Shown: positions 19,137-28,255, counted from the first letter of the stretch. The stretch: 64,000 nt of DNA from Tistlia consotensis USBA 355 (GCF_900177295.1 NZ_FWZX01000004.1:1-64000), one strand, 5' to 3'. Numbers and translations are program-made. The notes: generated by a model from the sequence alone, not told the origin.

Positions 19137-20288
19137 CTATTCGAGCGTCCAGTGGCCGGTGACGTAGTCGGCCAGACGGTCGATCGAGATCTCGATACCG
19201 AGGCCCGGCCCGTCCGGAACGGCGAGCCGGCCGTCCCTGTCGGGCTGCGGGTCGTAGAGGGCCGAGCGCAGCGGGTTGATGCCCATGTCGTACTCGAACA
19301 GCGGGAAGGGCACGGGCCCGCGCCGCGGCGTCAGCACCGCGGCGAACTGCAGCGATGCCAGGAAGTTGATGCCGGTGCCCCAGACGTGCGGCGCGACCGC
19401 CGTCTCGAAGGCGTCGGCGAGGGCGGCCACGCGCAGGCCTTCGGTCAGGCCGCCGCAGATCGCCAGGTCCGGCTGTACGATGTCGAGGGCGCCGGCAGCG
19501 AGGAAGTCGCGGAAGGCCTGGGTGCCCGAGAAGGACTCGCCGCCGGCGAGGGGCAGGGACAGCAGCTGCGCCAGCCGCCGGTAGCCCGGCAGGTCGTCGT
19601 GCGGGATCGGCTCCTCGATCCAGGACAGCCGCGCGTCGGCGACCGCTTCGGTCAGGGCCACGGCGTCGCGCACCGTCGAGCCCTCGTTGAGATCGGCCAT
19701 CAGCAGCGCCTCCGCGCCGAGAATCGAGCGGGCCTGGCGGATCGCGGAGGCGTCCGTGGCGAGATCGGTGCCGACCCGCAGCTTGATCGCGCGAAAGCCG
19801 GCGGCGGCGTAGCGCTCGACCTCGCCGGCGAGGGCGCCGTAGCGGTCGGGCGCAGCCTCCAGAAAGGGCCCGCTGGCGTAGGCCGGGACGCGATCGCGCA
19901 GGGCGCCGCCGAGCAGCGCGTGGATCGGCTGGCCGGCGATCCGCCCCCAGGCGTCCCAGAGCGCGATGTCGAGGGCGCTGATCGCCATGTGGCACTGGCC
20001 GCGTCGGTCGATCGCGAGCGGCGCGACCATGCGCGCCTGGACGGTGCGGGGCGCCGTCGCATCGGCGCCGAGAATCGCCGGCGCCAGGTTGCTGCGGATC
20101 AGGCTGCCGGCGGCCTCCGGGAAAGCCCAGGTCTCGCCCCAGCCGACCGCGCCGGATCGGGTGGTGATGCGTACGATCAGCGACGAGCGCCGGTCGAAGG
20201 TCCGCATCGAGTTGCCGACCGGTCTCGGCAGCCGGCACGTGACCTCGAAGCCCTCGACCTTGACGACCTGATGCGCCGGATCCGCCAT
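19137..20288 (-). CDS. Enolase-superfamily enzyme, mandelate racemase/acid-sugar dehydratase group
   Basis: A 383-residue two-domain protein: an N-terminal capping domain (residues 1-130) and a TIM barrel. The barrel carries AIKLRVG (KxR acid/base) near 170, metal ligands Asp in LMADLNEG near 198, Glu in WIEEPI near 224 and Glu in LAGGESF near 250. The Asp/His pair in VQPDLAICGG and APHVWGTG matches the His-Asp dyad of the mandelate racemase subgroup. Likely reaction: dehydration or epimerisation of a sugar acid. It heads the TRAP operon and is divergent from a LysR regulator. Substrate undetermined. Confidence 0.9.
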   Translation of the reverse strand: MADPAHQVVKVEGFEVTCRLPRPVGNSMRTFDRRSSLIVRITTRSGAVGWGETWAFPEAAGSLIRSNLAPAILGADATAPRTVQARMVAPLAIDRRGQCHMAISALDIALWDAWGRIAGQPIHALLGGALRDRVPAYASGPFLEAAPDRYGALAGEVERYAAAGFRAIKLRVGTDLATDASAIRQARSILGAEALLMADLNEGSTVRDAVALTEAVADARLSWIEEPIPHDDLPGYRRLAQLLSLPLAGGESFSGTQAFRDFLAAGALDIVQPDLAICGGLTEGLRVAALADAFETAVAPHVWGTGINFLASLQFAAVLTPRRGPVPFPLFEYDMGINPLRSALYDPQPDRDGRLAVPDGPGLGIEISIDRLADYVTGHWTLE

Positions 20289-20347
20289 GCGGATGGATTC
20301 CCCCTGCTCCCCGTCCCCTCGCCCCGTCGGCGGCTGCCTCTATAGGT

Positions 20348-20407
20348 CATTGAAATCTCGGCGGTCCAATTGGAAGATGCCGGGACAAAAGATTGGAAAT
20401 TTCAATG
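20348..20407. promoter_or_regulatory. Divergent operator/promoter region between the enolase-superfamily gene and LysR gene
   Basis: This short AT-richer spacer holds a perfect 9-bp inverted repeat (CATTGAAAT at 20348-20356 and its complement at 20399-20407, the latter overlapping the LysR start codon). It also has an internal 10-bp palindrome TCCAATTGGA at 20365-20374. LysR regulators usually bind interrupted dyads in such divergent spacers; assignment to this regulator is inference. Confidence 0.6.
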
Positions 20408-21307
20408 AATCGCGTGACCGTCGCGCAGCTCGAGGCCTTCTTCTGGATCGCCTCGCTCGGCTCCGTCGAGCGCGCGGCGCAGCGTCTCCATCTCAGCCAG
20501 CCGACCATCTCCCTGCGGCTGCGCGCCCTGGAGGAGACGGTCGGCCTGCCGCTCTTCGACCGGGTCGGCCGCGGCCTCCGGCTGTCGCTCGACGGCCAGG
20601 CGCTGCTGCCGAATGCCAAGCGGGTGCTGGAGAACATCGACCAGATGGTCAGCCATTCGGGCGAGAGCCGGGTGCGCGGCCGCATCCGGATCGGTTTCGC
20701 GGAGGGTTTCGCGCTGGTCTGCCTGGCGCAGACTCTCGAGCGCCTGCACGAGCTCTATCCCGACATCCGGCCGGAGGTCGTGGTCGCGACCAGCTCGGCC
20801 ATCGAGCCGGAGCTGCACGATCACAGACTCGACCTCGCGTTTCTGGTCGACCCGACGGAGCGGGAGGGCTTCACCCTGCTGCCGCTCGGCGCCCAGGAGA
20901 CGAGCTGGGTCGCCGCACCCCGTTGGGCGCTGCCGGAGCTGGTGCGGCCGCGCGACCTGGCGCACCTGCCGATCATCAGCAACGCGCCCTCGACGATCGG
21001 CTATCGCCAGGTCCAGGCCTGGTTCGCCAGTGCCGGTCTCGTGCCGGCCCGCCTGGACCTCTGCTCGGGGGTCGCGTTGCTGGCGCATCTGGTCAGCGCC
21101 GGGACGGCGATCGGCATCCTGTCGAGCAAGATGATGGAGCGCGAGGCGGCGCTCGGCCGGGTCCGCCTGCTCAGGACCGCCCCGGCGCTCGAGGACGTGC
21201 CGGTCTTCGCGACCTTCCACGCGGACAACCACAGCCCGATCGTCAAGGCGCTGATCGGAACGGTGCGCAGCGTGCTCGCCGAAATGGACTACCTGAGGCT
21301 CCAGTGA
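20405..21307 (+). CDS. LysR-family transcriptional regulator
   Basis: A 300-residue protein with the LysR winged helix-turn-helix at residues 5-60 (VERAAQRLHLSQPTISLRLR, then LFDRVGRGLRL) and a C-terminal periplasmic-binding-like co-inducer domain from about residue 90. It is read divergently from the enolase-superfamily/TRAP operon and most likely controls it in response to the transported acid. The ATG at 20405 is chosen; TTG at 20393 is also in frame. Confidence 0.93.
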   Translation: MNRVTVAQLEAFFWIASLGSVERAAQRLHLSQPTISLRLRALEETVGLPLFDRVGRGLRLSLDGQALLPNAKRVLENIDQMVSHSGESRVRGRIRIGFAEGFALVCLAQTLERLHELYPDIRPEVVVATSSAIEPELHDHRLDLAFLVDPTEREGFTLLPLGAQETSWVAAPRWALPELVRPRDLAHLPIISNAPSTIGYRQVQAWFASAGLVPARLDLCSGVALLAHLVSAGTAIGILSSKMMEREAALGRVRLLRTAPALEDVPVFATFHADNHSPIVKALIGTVRSVLAEMDYLRLQ

Positions 21308-21326
21308 GCCCCGCCCGCGATCGCCG

Positions 21327-22502
21327 TCAGGCCGCCTCGGCCCGGCGGGCCCAGTCGGCGAGGCGCAGCATCACCTCGGCGCAGAGCTCGAGCTGCTTCG
21401 CCTCGATGAACTCGTCGGGCTGGTGCGCCTGGTCGATCGAGCCCGGCCCGCAGACCACGGTCGAGAGGCCGGCCTGCTGGAACACGCCGCCCTCGGTGCC
21501 GTAGGACACGACATGGGCCTGGTTGGCGTCGGTCAGCCGCTTGAGCAGGGTCTCGGCCAGGCCGTCGTCCTCGGGCGCCAGCGGCGGCACGGCCGCCAGG
21601 GTCTCGGTGACGATCTCGGCGTCGGGCGCGTGGCGGCGCAGGTCGGGCAGCACGACCTCCCGGGCGTAGCGCTCGAAGCGGCCCAGGATCTCGGCCGGAT
21701 CGTCGGCCGGCACGCGCCGGAACTCCCACTGGAACTGGCAGTGCTCGGCGACGATGTTGAGCGCCGAGCCGCCCTGGATGACGCCGATGCCGAAGGTCGT
21801 GTGCGGCGGCTCGAAGCCGGCGCTCGACTGCGGCCCCGTCTTCTTCTCCTCGGCCATCTCGTGGAGGAAGGCGATCAGGCGCGCCGCCGCGACGATGGCG
21901 TTGCCGCCGCGGTGCGGCTGGCTGGAATGGGCCGACTTGCCGTGGATCCGCGTGACGAAGCCGGACACCCCCTTGTGCGCATTGACGACGCGCATCTCGG
22001 TCGGCTCGCCGACCATCACCAGCCCCGGCCTCGGCAGGTTGGCCGACAGGTCGGCGACCAGGCGGTGCACACCGATGCAGCCGACCTCCTCGTCGTAGGA
22101 GAGCGCCAGGTGGATCGGCCGCGCCAGGGGCCGCTCCAGGAAGTCCGGCACCAGCGCCAGGGCGACCGCCGAGAAGGCCTTCATGTCGGCGGTGCCGCGG
22201 CCGTAGAGCCGGCCGTTGCGCGCGACCATGCGGAAGGGGTCGCTGGTCCAGCTCTGGCCGTCGACCGGCACCACGTCGGTGTGGCCGGACAGCACGATGC
22301 CGCCCTCGACCGAGGGCCCGATAGTGGCCAGCAGGTTGGCCTTGCCGCCGGCGTCGTCGTAGCTGCGCCGGCAGGCCACGCCGTAGTCGGCGAGATAGGC
22401 CTCGACCCAGTCGATCAGCTTGAGGTTCGATTCTCGGGAGGTGGTGTCGAAGCCGACCAGGATGGCCAGCATCTCCTGCGGGGAATAGCGTCTCTTCGGC
22501 AT
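21327..22502 (-). CDS. argE: Acetylornithine deacetylase
   Basis: A 391-residue M20A enzyme that releases ornithine from N-acetylornithine. Zinc and catalytic residues: LSGHTDVVPVD near residue 72-81, GRGTADMKAF near 100-109, YDEEVGCIG near 133-141, VGEPTEMRV near 161, and the dimer-interface His in SAHSSQPHRGGNAI near 187. The C-terminal His is in DQAHQPDEFI. With argD and argF nearby the arginine function is plausible, although the M20A family also includes succinyl-diaminopimelate deacylases. It stands alone behind trkH. Confidence 0.88.
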   Translation of the reverse strand: MPKRRYSPQEMLAILVGFDTTSRESNLKLIDWVEAYLADYGVACRRSYDDAGGKANLLATIGPSVEGGIVLSGHTDVVPVDGQSWTSDPFRMVARNGRLYGRGTADMKAFSAVALALVPDFLERPLARPIHLALSYDEEVGCIGVHRLVADLSANLPRPGLVMVGEPTEMRVVNAHKGVSGFVTRIHGKSAHSSQPHRGGNAIVAAARLIAFLHEMAEEKKTGPQSSAGFEPPHTTFGIGVIQGGSALNIVAEHCQFQWEFRRVPADDPAEILGRFERYAREVVLPDLRRHAPDAEIVTETLAAVPPLAPEDDGLAETLLKRLTDANQAHVVSYGTEGGVFQQAGLSTVVCGPGSIDQAHQPDEFIEAKQLELCAEVMLRLADWARRAEAA

Positions 22503-22532
22503 GTAAGCTTACTAGATCAGATCGCGGCCCGA

Positions 22533-22552
22533 GGGAATCGCTTTGCGATCCC
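22533..22552 (-). terminator. Possible terminator hairpin after trkH
   Basis: A short imperfect stem (GGGATCGC with GCGATTCCC, AAA loop on the minus strand) lies 22 bases past the trkH stop. There is no T-run after it, so termination is not certain; it may simply be the boundary with argE. Confidence 0.35.
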
Positions 22553-22573
22553 GCAGAGCGGCCGGCCGGCGCC

Positions 22574-24019
22574 TCAGCCGCGCCAGAAGTGCGGCATGAA
22601 CAGCACCAGCACGGTGAACAGCTCGAGCCGGCCGAGCAGCATGCCGAGGCAGAGCAGCCACTTGGCGGTGTCGGGCAGGCTGGCGTAGGTGCCGGCGGGG
22701 CCGATGATCGGACCGAGGCCGGGCCCGACGTTGGCGATCGCGCTGGCCGCGCAGGAGATCGCCGTCACGTAGTCGAGCCCGACCAGGGCGAGCGCCGCGG
22801 CGAGCAGCCCGAAGGCGCCGATGAACAGGAAGAAGAACGAGGTCACGGACAGCGAGACCTGCTCGGGCACCGGCTTGCCGTGGTAGTAGGCCAGGAACAC
22901 GCCGTGCGGATGCATCAGCCGCTTGAGCTGGGTGCCGGCGGTCGCCGCCAGGACCTGGAAGCGGAAGATCTTGATGCCGCAGGTCGTCGAGCCGGCGCAG
23001 CCGCCGACGAACATCAGCAGGAAGAACACGACCATCGCGAAGCCGCCCCAGAGGTCGAAGTCGTTGGTCGCGTAGCCGGTGCCGGTCATCACCGAGACGA
23101 CGTTGAAGGTCGTGTAGCGCAGGGCATCCGGCAGGGCGAACTGGCCGCCGTGGACCAGCCAGGCGCTGAGCAGGGCGATCGCCGAGGCGAGCACGATCAG
23201 CATCCAGCGCACCTGGGAATCGCGCAGCGGCGCCAGCGGCTTGCCGCGCAGGACCCTGAGGTAGAGCACGAAGGGGATCGAGCCGAGCACCATGACCAGC
23301 GAGACGGCATAGTCGATCACCGCCGAATCGAAATGCCCGACCGAGGCGTCGCGCGTCGAGTAGCCGCCGGTCGCGATCGCGGTCATGGCGTGGGCGACGG
23401 CGTCGAAGCCGTCCATGCCGAGGCTCCAGAACAGCAGCGCGGCGGCCGCGGTCAGGCCGAGGTAGACGATCGAGATCTCGCCCGCCAGCTGGGCGGCACG
23501 CGGCAGGATCTTGTCGGTCTCGAAGGCCTCGACCCGGAACAGCTGCATGCCGCCGACCCGCAGCACCGGCAGCACCGCGATCGCCATGACGATGATGCCG
23601 ATGCCGCCGAGCCACTGCAGGATCGCCCGCCAGATCAGGATGCCGGGCGGCGCCGCGTCGAGCCCGACGATCACCGTCGCACCGGTCGTGGTGACCCCCG
23701 ACATCGACTCGAAGAGCGCATCGGCCGGGCTCAGCCGCAGCTCCGAGAAGGCGAAGGGCAGGGCGCCGAACAGCGCGATCACCGCCCAGGCCAGGCTGAC
23801 CAGCAGGAAGCCCTGGCGGACCGAGAAGGCGCCCCAGCCGCTGCGCGTCGTCAGGACCAGCGCGATGCCGACGAACAGGCTGACCGCGCCGGCGGCCGCA
23901 AAGACCTGCCAGTCGGCATGGCCGCTGGCGGCATCAACCGTCGCCGGGATCGCCATGGCGAAGGCCAGCACCGAGAGCAGCACCCCGATGACGAAGAGAA
24001 TCGGACGGAAGTCGAGCAT
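22574..24019 (-). CDS. trkH: Potassium uptake protein, TrkH/KtrB family
   Basis: A 481-residue channel-like membrane subunit of the Trk potassium uptake system. All four selectivity-filter loops are visible: GVTTTGATVIV, IATGGYSTRDAS, VMTGTGYATND and IANVGPGLGPI, each followed by a membrane helix as in the M1-P-M2 repeats. It needs a TrkA-type nucleotide-binding partner in the cytoplasm, which is not in the window. TrkH length (about 480) is typical; KtrB proteins are usually shorter. Confidence 0.94.
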   Translation of the reverse strand: MLDFRPILFVIGVLLSVLAFAMAIPATVDAASGHADWQVFAAAGAVSLFVGIALVLTTRSGWGAFSVRQGFLLVSLAWAVIALFGALPFAFSELRLSPADALFESMSGVTTTGATVIVGLDAAPPGILIWRAILQWLGGIGIIVMAIAVLPVLRVGGMQLFRVEAFETDKILPRAAQLAGEISIVYLGLTAAAALLFWSLGMDGFDAVAHAMTAIATGGYSTRDASVGHFDSAVIDYAVSLVMVLGSIPFVLYLRVLRGKPLAPLRDSQVRWMLIVLASAIALLSAWLVHGGQFALPDALRYTTFNVVSVMTGTGYATNDFDLWGGFAMVVFFLLMFVGGCAGSTTCGIKIFRFQVLAATAGTQLKRLMHPHGVFLAYYHGKPVPEQVSLSVTSFFFLFIGAFGLLAAALALVGLDYVTAISCAASAIANVGPGLGPIIGPAGTYASLPDTAKWLLCLGMLLGRLELFTVLVLFMPHFWRG

Positions 24020-24105
24020 GCCCGGGAGCGGTCAGTAGGCGGCGAGCGGGGCCGCAGCCTAGCAGGGAATGGGCGGGCCGGCGACGTCCGGGCCGGCGGG
24101 AGCGC

Positions 24106-24501
24106 TCAATGGACGACGAGCGGCTGGTGCGGGCTGTCGAGGCTGAAGGCGGGAATCGCGACCTCCAGACGGCGGCCGCCGTCGGTCGCCAGCTCGTAGC
24201 TGCCGACCATCATGCCGGAGGCGGTCCCCAGCGGCGCGCCGCTGGCGTACTCGAAGGCCTCGCCGGGCGCGATGTGCGGCTGCTCGCCGACCACGCCGGG
24301 GCCGCGCACCTCCTGGGTCCGGCCGAGCGCGTCGGTGATCCGCCAATGGCGCGACAGCAGCTGGACGCCTTCGGTCGAGTTGTTGGCGATGCGCACGCTG
24401 TAGGCCCAGACGTAGTGGCCGTCGCCGGGCGAGGACTGCTCGTCCAGAAAGGTCGGCTCGACCTCGACGGTGATGCCGGCGGTGGTCTCCGCATACCTCA
24501 T
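24106..24501 (-). CDS. apaG: ApaG/CorD protein
   Basis: A 131-residue single-domain protein of the ApaG family (fibronectin-III-like beta sandwich). The family signature is complete: HYVWAYSVRIANNS near residue 29-42, LLSRHWRITDALG near 48-60, PGVVGEQPHIAPGEAFEY near 69-86 and SGMMVGSYEL near 95-104. The ATG at 24501 has a near-perfect ribosome site (AGGAGG, six bases away), which decides it over longer frames. Biochemical role is unclear in the family; it has been linked to cobalt tolerance and diadenosine tetraphosphate genes. Confidence 0.93.
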   Translation of the reverse strand: MRYAETTAGITVEVEPTFLDEQSSPGDGHYVWAYSVRIANNSTEGVQLLSRHWRITDALGRTQEVRGPGVVGEQPHIAPGEAFEYASGAPLGTASGMMVGSYELATDGGRRLEVAIPAFSLDSPHQPLVVH

Positions 24502-24645
24502 CGCAACCTCCTGCTGGAGCGGTCTGCGCTCGTGCCGGTCCGCCGCGCCGACGATGCGGCCCGAGCGGAGCGGCCCTGGCCCGAGGCAAAGCTGCGGTCT
24601 CGGGCGCCGCTTGGCAAGGGCGCCAAAGGGCGCGGCCGACGAAAA

Positions 24646-24671
24646 ATCCCGCCTCGGGAGCGAGGCGGGAT
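24646..24671 (-). terminator. Intrinsic terminator of the OmpA-family gene
   Basis: An 11-bp perfect GC-rich stem (ATCCCGCCTCG and complement, four-base loop) is followed on the minus strand by TTTTTC. It lies 95 bases past the stop at 24766. A second GC-rich hairpin at about 24710-24739, without a T-run, lies between the stop and this terminator and may protect the mRNA end. Confidence 0.88.
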
Positions 24672-24765
24672 GCCGTCCCCCGCGCGGTGCGCGGGGCCGA
24701 AAAGCGGAGCGGCGCCGCCCCCTCATGGGGACGGCGCCGCCCGTCGTCAGGAACCGTCGTCGAGC

Positions 24766-25593
24766 TTACTGGAAGATGATCTCGACGCGGCGGTTGGCCT
24801 GCTCGCGGACACCGTCGGCGGTCGGCACGGCCGGATCCGCCTCACCACGACCCGCGACCGAGATGTTCTGGGGCATGAAGCCCTTGCCCACCAGGTAGTC
24901 GCGGACCGACTCGGCGCGCTTGATCGACAGGCGCAGGTTGTAGTCCGGCGGGCCGGCACGGTCGGCGTGGCCGGTCAGCGAGAACTCGGAGACGCCTTCC
25001 TTCTTGGCGGCCGCGACCACGTCGTTCAGCACCGCCTGGGCGTCAGGCCGGATGTTCGAGCGGTCGAAGTCGAAGTAGACGGTGAAGCGGTCCGGAGCCA
25101 TCGGCGCCGGGGTCACCTTCAGCTTCTCGAGCGCGGCCAGGAAGTCGTTCTTGCAGGCCGCGATGTCGTCGGGCTGATGGTTCTCCTCCTGCTGCTCGAC
25201 CCAGCAGTCGAAGCGGCCCTGGGCGCGCGCCGCGTCGTCGGGGACGCGGGTGCGGGCGCCGGCGTCGAGCAGGCTGACCAGCTCGGCGCGGTACTTGGCC
25301 ATCTCGTCGATCTTGTCGACCGGCAGATCCCAGTTCGCGAGCTCCTCGGGCAGCACGGTCTCGCCGTTGGCCGCCGCCAGCGCCTTGCGCGCGAACAGGT
25401 CGGCATCCGGCCAGTCGTACATCTTGTCGGCCTCGAACGTGGTCAGGTCGCGGTACTCCTTGACCAGACCGGCGTTGAAGGCGCTGACGTTGCCGGGCTG
25501 CACTTCCTTGGCCGCGTCAATGTTGTAACCGGTGACGCAACCGGCGAGTAGGGAGAGCGCGGCGAACGCGCCCAACAGCTTGATCCGTGACAT
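24766..25593 (-). CDS. OmpA-family lipoprotein with C-terminal peptidoglycan-binding domain
   Basis: A 275-residue envelope protein. A lipoprotein signal ends at the lipobox LLAGC (about residue 18), so the mature protein is anchored to a membrane. A helical middle region precedes the OmpA C-terminal domain (about 165-275): VYFDFDRSNIRPDAQAVLND, TGHADRAGPPDYNLRLSIKRA, and NRRVEIIF. This domain holds the meso-diaminopimelate of peptidoglycan, linking membrane and wall. The ATG at 25593 follows AAGGAGG; it has its own promoter and terminator, so it is monocistronic. It lacks a beta-barrel and is longer than Pal. Confidence 0.92.
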   Translation of the reverse strand: MSRIKLLGAFAALSLLAGCVTGYNIDAAKEVQPGNVSAFNAGLVKEYRDLTTFEADKMYDWPDADLFARKALAAANGETVLPEELANWDLPVDKIDEMAKYRAELVSLLDAGARTRVPDDAARAQGRFDCWVEQQEENHQPDDIAACKNDFLAALEKLKVTPAPMAPDRFTVYFDFDRSNIRPDAQAVLNDVVAAAKKEGVSEFSLTGHADRAGPPDYNLRLSIKRAESVRDYLVGKGFMPQNISVAGRGEADPAVPTADGVREQANRRVEIIFQ

Positions 25594-25722
25594 TAACTCT
25601 GTCCTCCTTCGTCCTTGGCACCCGTGATTCTGGAAGGCTTCCCCCAAAGTCAACCGGAACGGCTGTCCTCGCCGAATGCGTGAAAGCGCGCCACTCGGCA
25701 GCTTCTCACATTCCTGGCGCGG

Positions 25723-25751
25723 AAAATAGCCGCAACAACTGCCATTGTCAA
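25723..25751 (-). promoter_or_regulatory. Sigma-70-type promoter of the OmpA-family lipoprotein gene
   Basis: On the minus strand a perfect TTGACA (25751-25746), a 17-base spacer and TATTTT (25728-25723) form a consensus-like promoter. The expected start near 25716 gives a leader of about 120 bases before the ATG at 25593. It is the best sigma-70 match I saw in the window, consistent with an abundant envelope protein. Confidence 0.78.
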
Positions 25752-25799
25752 AGACACCGACATGACAAGACCCGGCAAAATCCTCGTCTAAACGCGCTA

Positions 25800-26492
25800 T
25801 TAGCCAAATTGTTGCATGCCCGGTGTCGAAAGTTCGACGCGCGGTCCGCCGGCGGCCCGGGCGTCCGCGGGATCGTGCGTCACGAGCAGGGTCGGCAGAG
25901 CCCTCGCGCGGGCGTGGTCGAAGACGAAACGGCGCACCCGGTCGCGCAGGGCCACGTCGAGCTTGCCGAAGGGCTCGTCGAGCAGCAGCGCCCGCGGCTC
26001 GGCCAGCAGGGTGCGGAACAGCGCGACCCGGGCGCGCTGGCCGCCGGAGAGGGTCGCCGGATCGCGCGACTCGAAGCCGGCGAGGCCGGCCTCGGCCAGG
26101 GCCTCGGCGACGCGGGCCCGGCGGCGGCGCCGGCCGCGCACCGACGGCGGGATGCCGAAGGCCAGGTTCTCCGCAACGCTGAGGTGCGGAAACAGCAGGT
26201 CGTCCTGGAACAGGATGCCGACGGCGCGCCGCTCCGGCGGCAGGCCGGTCAGCTCGCGGCCGGCGAGGCGGACCCGACCGGAGGCCTCGAAGGCCGGGTC
26301 GAGCGTGCCGCAGACGAAATCGAGCAGGCTCGACTTGCCGACCCCGCTCGGCCCCATCAGGGTCACCACCTCGCCCGGCGGCACCGTCAGGTCGAGGCCC
26401 TCGACCAGGCTGCGGCCGCCGAGGCGCAGGCCGATGCCCTCCAGCACCAGGGCGCGGTCCGGGCCCGGATCGGCCGGCGCCAAGCCGCTCAC
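25800..26492 (-). CDS. ynjD: ABC transporter ATPase, YnjD type
   Basis: A 230-residue ATPase with Walker A GPSGVGKSS near residue 47-55, Q-loop LFQDDLLFPHLS near 94-105, signature LSGGQRARVAL near 145-155, Walker B ALLLDEPFGKLD near 167-178, and the switch His in VTHDPADA. It starts at a GTG overlapping the permease stop (GTGA). The order binding protein, fused permease, ATPase matches ynjBCD of enterobacteria, a conserved importer with unassigned substrate; distant kinship with thiamine and iron importers is known. Confidence 0.92.
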   Translation of the reverse strand: MSGLAPADPGPDRALVLEGIGLRLGGRSLVEGLDLTVPPGEVVTLMGPSGVGKSSLLDFVCGTLDPAFEASGRVRLAGRELTGLPPERRAVGILFQDDLLFPHLSVAENLAFGIPPSVRGRRRRRARVAEALAEAGLAGFESRDPATLSGGQRARVALFRTLLAEPRALLLDEPFGKLDVALRDRVRRFVFDHARARALPTLLVTHDPADARAAGGPRVELSTPGMQQFG

Positions 26493-28255
26493 GACGGCAG
26501 CCTCAGGCCGCGGCGCCGGCGGTGGCGCCAGGCCGGCAGGGCGAGCGCCGCCAGGAAGGCGAGCAGCGGCAGCAGGGTCTGCAGGAAGGCATAGACCGCG
26601 AGCACCCGGCGGTCGCCGCCGGCCGAGAGCGCGACCGCCTCGGTGGTCAGGGTCGCGACGCGGCCGCCGCCGGCGAAGAGGGTCGGCAGGTACTGGCCGA
26701 CCGAGACGGCGAAGCCGACCGCGGCGGCGAAGGCCAGCGGGCGCAGCAGCATCGGCAGGCGGATCCGCCAGAGCATCCGGTCCGGCCCGGCGCCGAGGCA
26801 GCGCGCGGCCCGCCCGAAGCGCGGGTCGAGCGCCCGGTAGGGCTCGGCGAGCGCCAGGAAGACGTAGGGCAGGACGAACAGCAGGTGGCTCCAGACCAGG
26901 GCCAGCCAGCCGCCGTCGAGGCCAAGCCTCACCGCCAGCACCTGGACGCCGAACAGGAAGGCGACCTGCGGCACCAGCAGCGGCAGGTAGAGCAGCCAGA
27001 GCGCGCCCCGTCCGGGCCGGCGGCCGCCGCGCTGCTCGCGCTCCAGGCAGCCGACGACCAGAGCCAGGGCGACCAGCGTCGCGGCGAGCCCGAGGCCGAA
27101 GGTGACGGCCGTGGTCGGCAGCAGCGCGTCGAGGTGCCGCAGCCAGGTCTGCGCGGACCAGACGCTCGGCAGCGCCTCGGGATAGCGCCAGCGCCAGGCG
27201 ACCGACCAGAGCGCGATGCCGAGCAGGCTGGCGAGGCCGAGGCCGAGTGCGCCGAGCGCGGCGGTCCGGCCCGCGAGGTCGGCCGCCCGGCCGCCGCCGC
27301 CGCGCCCGCCGCCGGCCAGCCAGCGCCGGCCGAGCCGGGCCGCCAGGCGCTCGGCCAGCGCCGCGAGACCGATCGCGCCGGCGACCAGGGCGAGCTGCAG
27401 CAGCGCGCCGGCGGCCGCGACGAAGCGCAGCGACAGGTCCGGGTCGTAGAACCAGCGCACGACCAGCACGGCGAGGCTCGGCGGCGTGCTCGGGCCCAGG
27501 ATGATCGCCATGTCGACGACCGACAGGGAATAGGCCAGCACGGCGTAGAACGGCAGGCGGACCAGCGGCCAGACCGCCGGCAGCACGGTCTTGAGCCAGG
27601 CCGTCGCCGGACCGTAGCCGAGCGCGCGCGCCGTCCTCAATCTCTGCGCCGCCTGCACCTGGCCGAGCGCGCCGAAGGTCATGAGCAGCAGGAAGGGCAG
27701 CTCCTTGACCGCCAGGCCGAGGCCGAGGGCCAGGCCCCAGGGGTCGTTGACCATGGCGACGTCGGGCGGCAGCGTCCAGCCGGTCGCCCAGGGCGAGACC
27801 AGGCGCGCCAGGAGGCCGCTCGGCGCGATCAGGAAGGCGAGGCCGATGGCGACCGCGGCGTGCGGCACGGCGAGCAGCGGTGCCAGCACCACCCTGAGGC
27901 GCCGGAACAGCCGGCTGCGGTGGCAGCCGGCGCAGAACAGCACGACGACCGCCAGGGCGGCGACGCTGCCGCCGACGCCGGAGACCAGGCTGACCAGCAC
28001 CGCCCGGCCAAGGCCCGGCTCCGCGAAGAGCGCCCGCCAGGGGCCGAGCCCGAGCGCGCGACCGCCCAGGGCCGGCAGCCAGCCGAAGGCCGGCAGCAGG
28101 GTGCCGAGCAGGCCGGCGCCGATCGGCAGGAGGAACAGGGTCAGGGTCAGGGCCGGAACCGGCCGAGTCCAGTCGCCGGTGCCCGGCAGCCGCAGCGCCG
28201 GGGCGCCGGCCGCCGGCCTCGCCGGCTCGCTCAGCCGCCGTAGCGTCGCGCCCAT
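26489..28255 (-). CDS. ynjC: ABC transporter fused permease, YnjC type
   Basis: A 588-residue permease with two homologous halves of about six membrane spans each, separated by a glycine/arginine-rich linker (near residue 310-325). Both halves carry an EAA-like loop (ALGYGPATAWLKTVLPAVWP near 215; CLGAGPDRMLWRIRLPML near 500). The start codon lies inside the end of the binding-protein gene (25-base overlap) with GAGG before it, and its stop overlaps the ATPase GTG, so the three genes are tightly coupled. Confidence 0.91.
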   Translation of the reverse strand: MGATLRRLSEPARPAAGAPALRLPGTGDWTRPVPALTLTLFLLPIGAGLLGTLLPAFGWLPALGGRALGLGPWRALFAEPGLGRAVLVSLVSGVGGSVAALAVVVLFCAGCHRSRLFRRLRVVLAPLLAVPHAAVAIGLAFLIAPSGLLARLVSPWATGWTLPPDVAMVNDPWGLALGLGLAVKELPFLLLMTFGALGQVQAAQRLRTARALGYGPATAWLKTVLPAVWPLVRLPFYAVLAYSLSVVDMAIILGPSTPPSLAVLVVRWFYDPDLSLRFVAAAGALLQLALVAGAIGLAALAERLAARLGRRWLAGGGRGGGGRAADLAGRTAALGALGLGLASLLGIALWSVAWRWRYPEALPSVWSAQTWLRHLDALLPTTAVTFGLGLAATLVALALVVGCLEREQRGGRRPGRGALWLLYLPLLVPQVAFLFGVQVLAVRLGLDGGWLALVWSHLLFVLPYVFLALAEPYRALDPRFGRAARCLGAGPDRMLWRIRLPMLLRPLAFAAAVGFAVSVGQYLPTLFAGGGRVATLTTEAVALSAGGDRRVLAVYAFLQTLLPLLAFLAALALPAWRHRRRRGLRLPS

